Source: Zobellella iuensis (GTDB lineage: Bacteria; Pseudomonadota; Gammaproteobacteria; Enterobacterales; Aeromonadaceae). From it: 64,000 nt of DNA. The notes beneath the pieces are model-generated. The model was not told the DNA's origin. It was given only the letters and a program-made list of their open reading frames with translations, and ran no database searches. This document shows, in pieces, positions 63,996 to 64,000 of the stretch. Each line of letters opens with the position of its first letter. Within the stretch, counting starts at the first letter, position 1. Position numbers and translations under genes: made by a program. The stretch spans positions 1-64,000 of the forward strand of contig NZ_JAERTZ010000012.1 in assembly GCF_016746085.1 (NCBI RefSeq). Direction: 5' to 3'.

Positions 63996-64000
63996 CTCTC

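Overview
The window reads as a chromosome segment of a gammaproteobacterium, most likely a marine or halotolerant member of the Aeromonadales such as Oceanimonas or Zobellella. This placement is inferred from protein style, GC-rich coding and the pabA-astC-astA-astD order; no marker gene settles it. The left 8.8 kb is ordinary core genome on the minus strand: a CbiX-type chelatase, an HU protein, a beta-hydroxyacid dehydrogenase, a DUF1338 protein, the arginine succinyltransferase genes astD, astA and astC, and pabA.

From the first codons of pabA (about 8,777) to a second copy of the same 20 bases at 60,373-60,392 lies a genomic island of about 51.6 kb. Its P4-type tyrosine integrase is at the right end. 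Repeated GATACCCGC boxes, probable integrase arm sites, occur at both ends. The first part (9.4-16.1 kb) carries mobile-element functions: an unknown AT-rich gene, an inovirus Gp2/YagK-like protein, AlpA, a glycine-zipper zinc-ribbon protein, DUF932, a YqaJ exonuclease with a partner gene, RadC-like and DUF1232 proteins.

Next comes a defence block. A type II CBASS operon occupies 16.5-21.0 kb (DUF2188 protein, CapV phospholipase, DncV-like cyclase, Cap2, Cap3). It is followed at 21.2-31.9 kb by a four-gene cluster I cannot match to a named system: an SNF2-type helicase, a Fic AMP-transferase, a type III-like DNA methyltransferase with a mosaic specificity region, and a type III-like Res helicase-nuclease. 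A tiny reverse-strand gene beside fic looks like a Fic antitoxin. A broken brxL (BREX) remnant at 42 kb is a trace of a further defence system.

The second half (32-59 kb) is metabolic cargo: a TauE/SafE exporter, two BCCT betaine transporters, an aldehyde dehydrogenase, an M19 dipeptidase-like protein of the kind found in glycine-betaine catabolism, RidA, two proteins of unknown function (one DUF3726), a CocE hydrolase, a PhyH dioxygenase, an NhaC-type antiporter, a TRAP transporter, a GMC oxidoreductase, and six regulators (LysR x3, MocR, IclR, and the GlcG-like protein beside IclR as a possible sensor). Perfect palindromes shared between promoters link one LysR and, less surely, the IclR to their targets. 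Uptake and oxidation of quaternary amines and an alcohol or acid are the likely roles, but substrates are inferred.

Right of the island (60.4-64 kb) is more accessory DNA: a degenerate copy of the island's left end, a broken ISAs1-type transposase, a solitary integron cassette carrying a PsiE-like membrane protein with a recognisable attC site, and a PAS-GGDEF-EAL cyclic-di-GMP enzyme. This suggests repeated insertion at the pabA site. No tRNA, rRNA or CRISPR array was seen.
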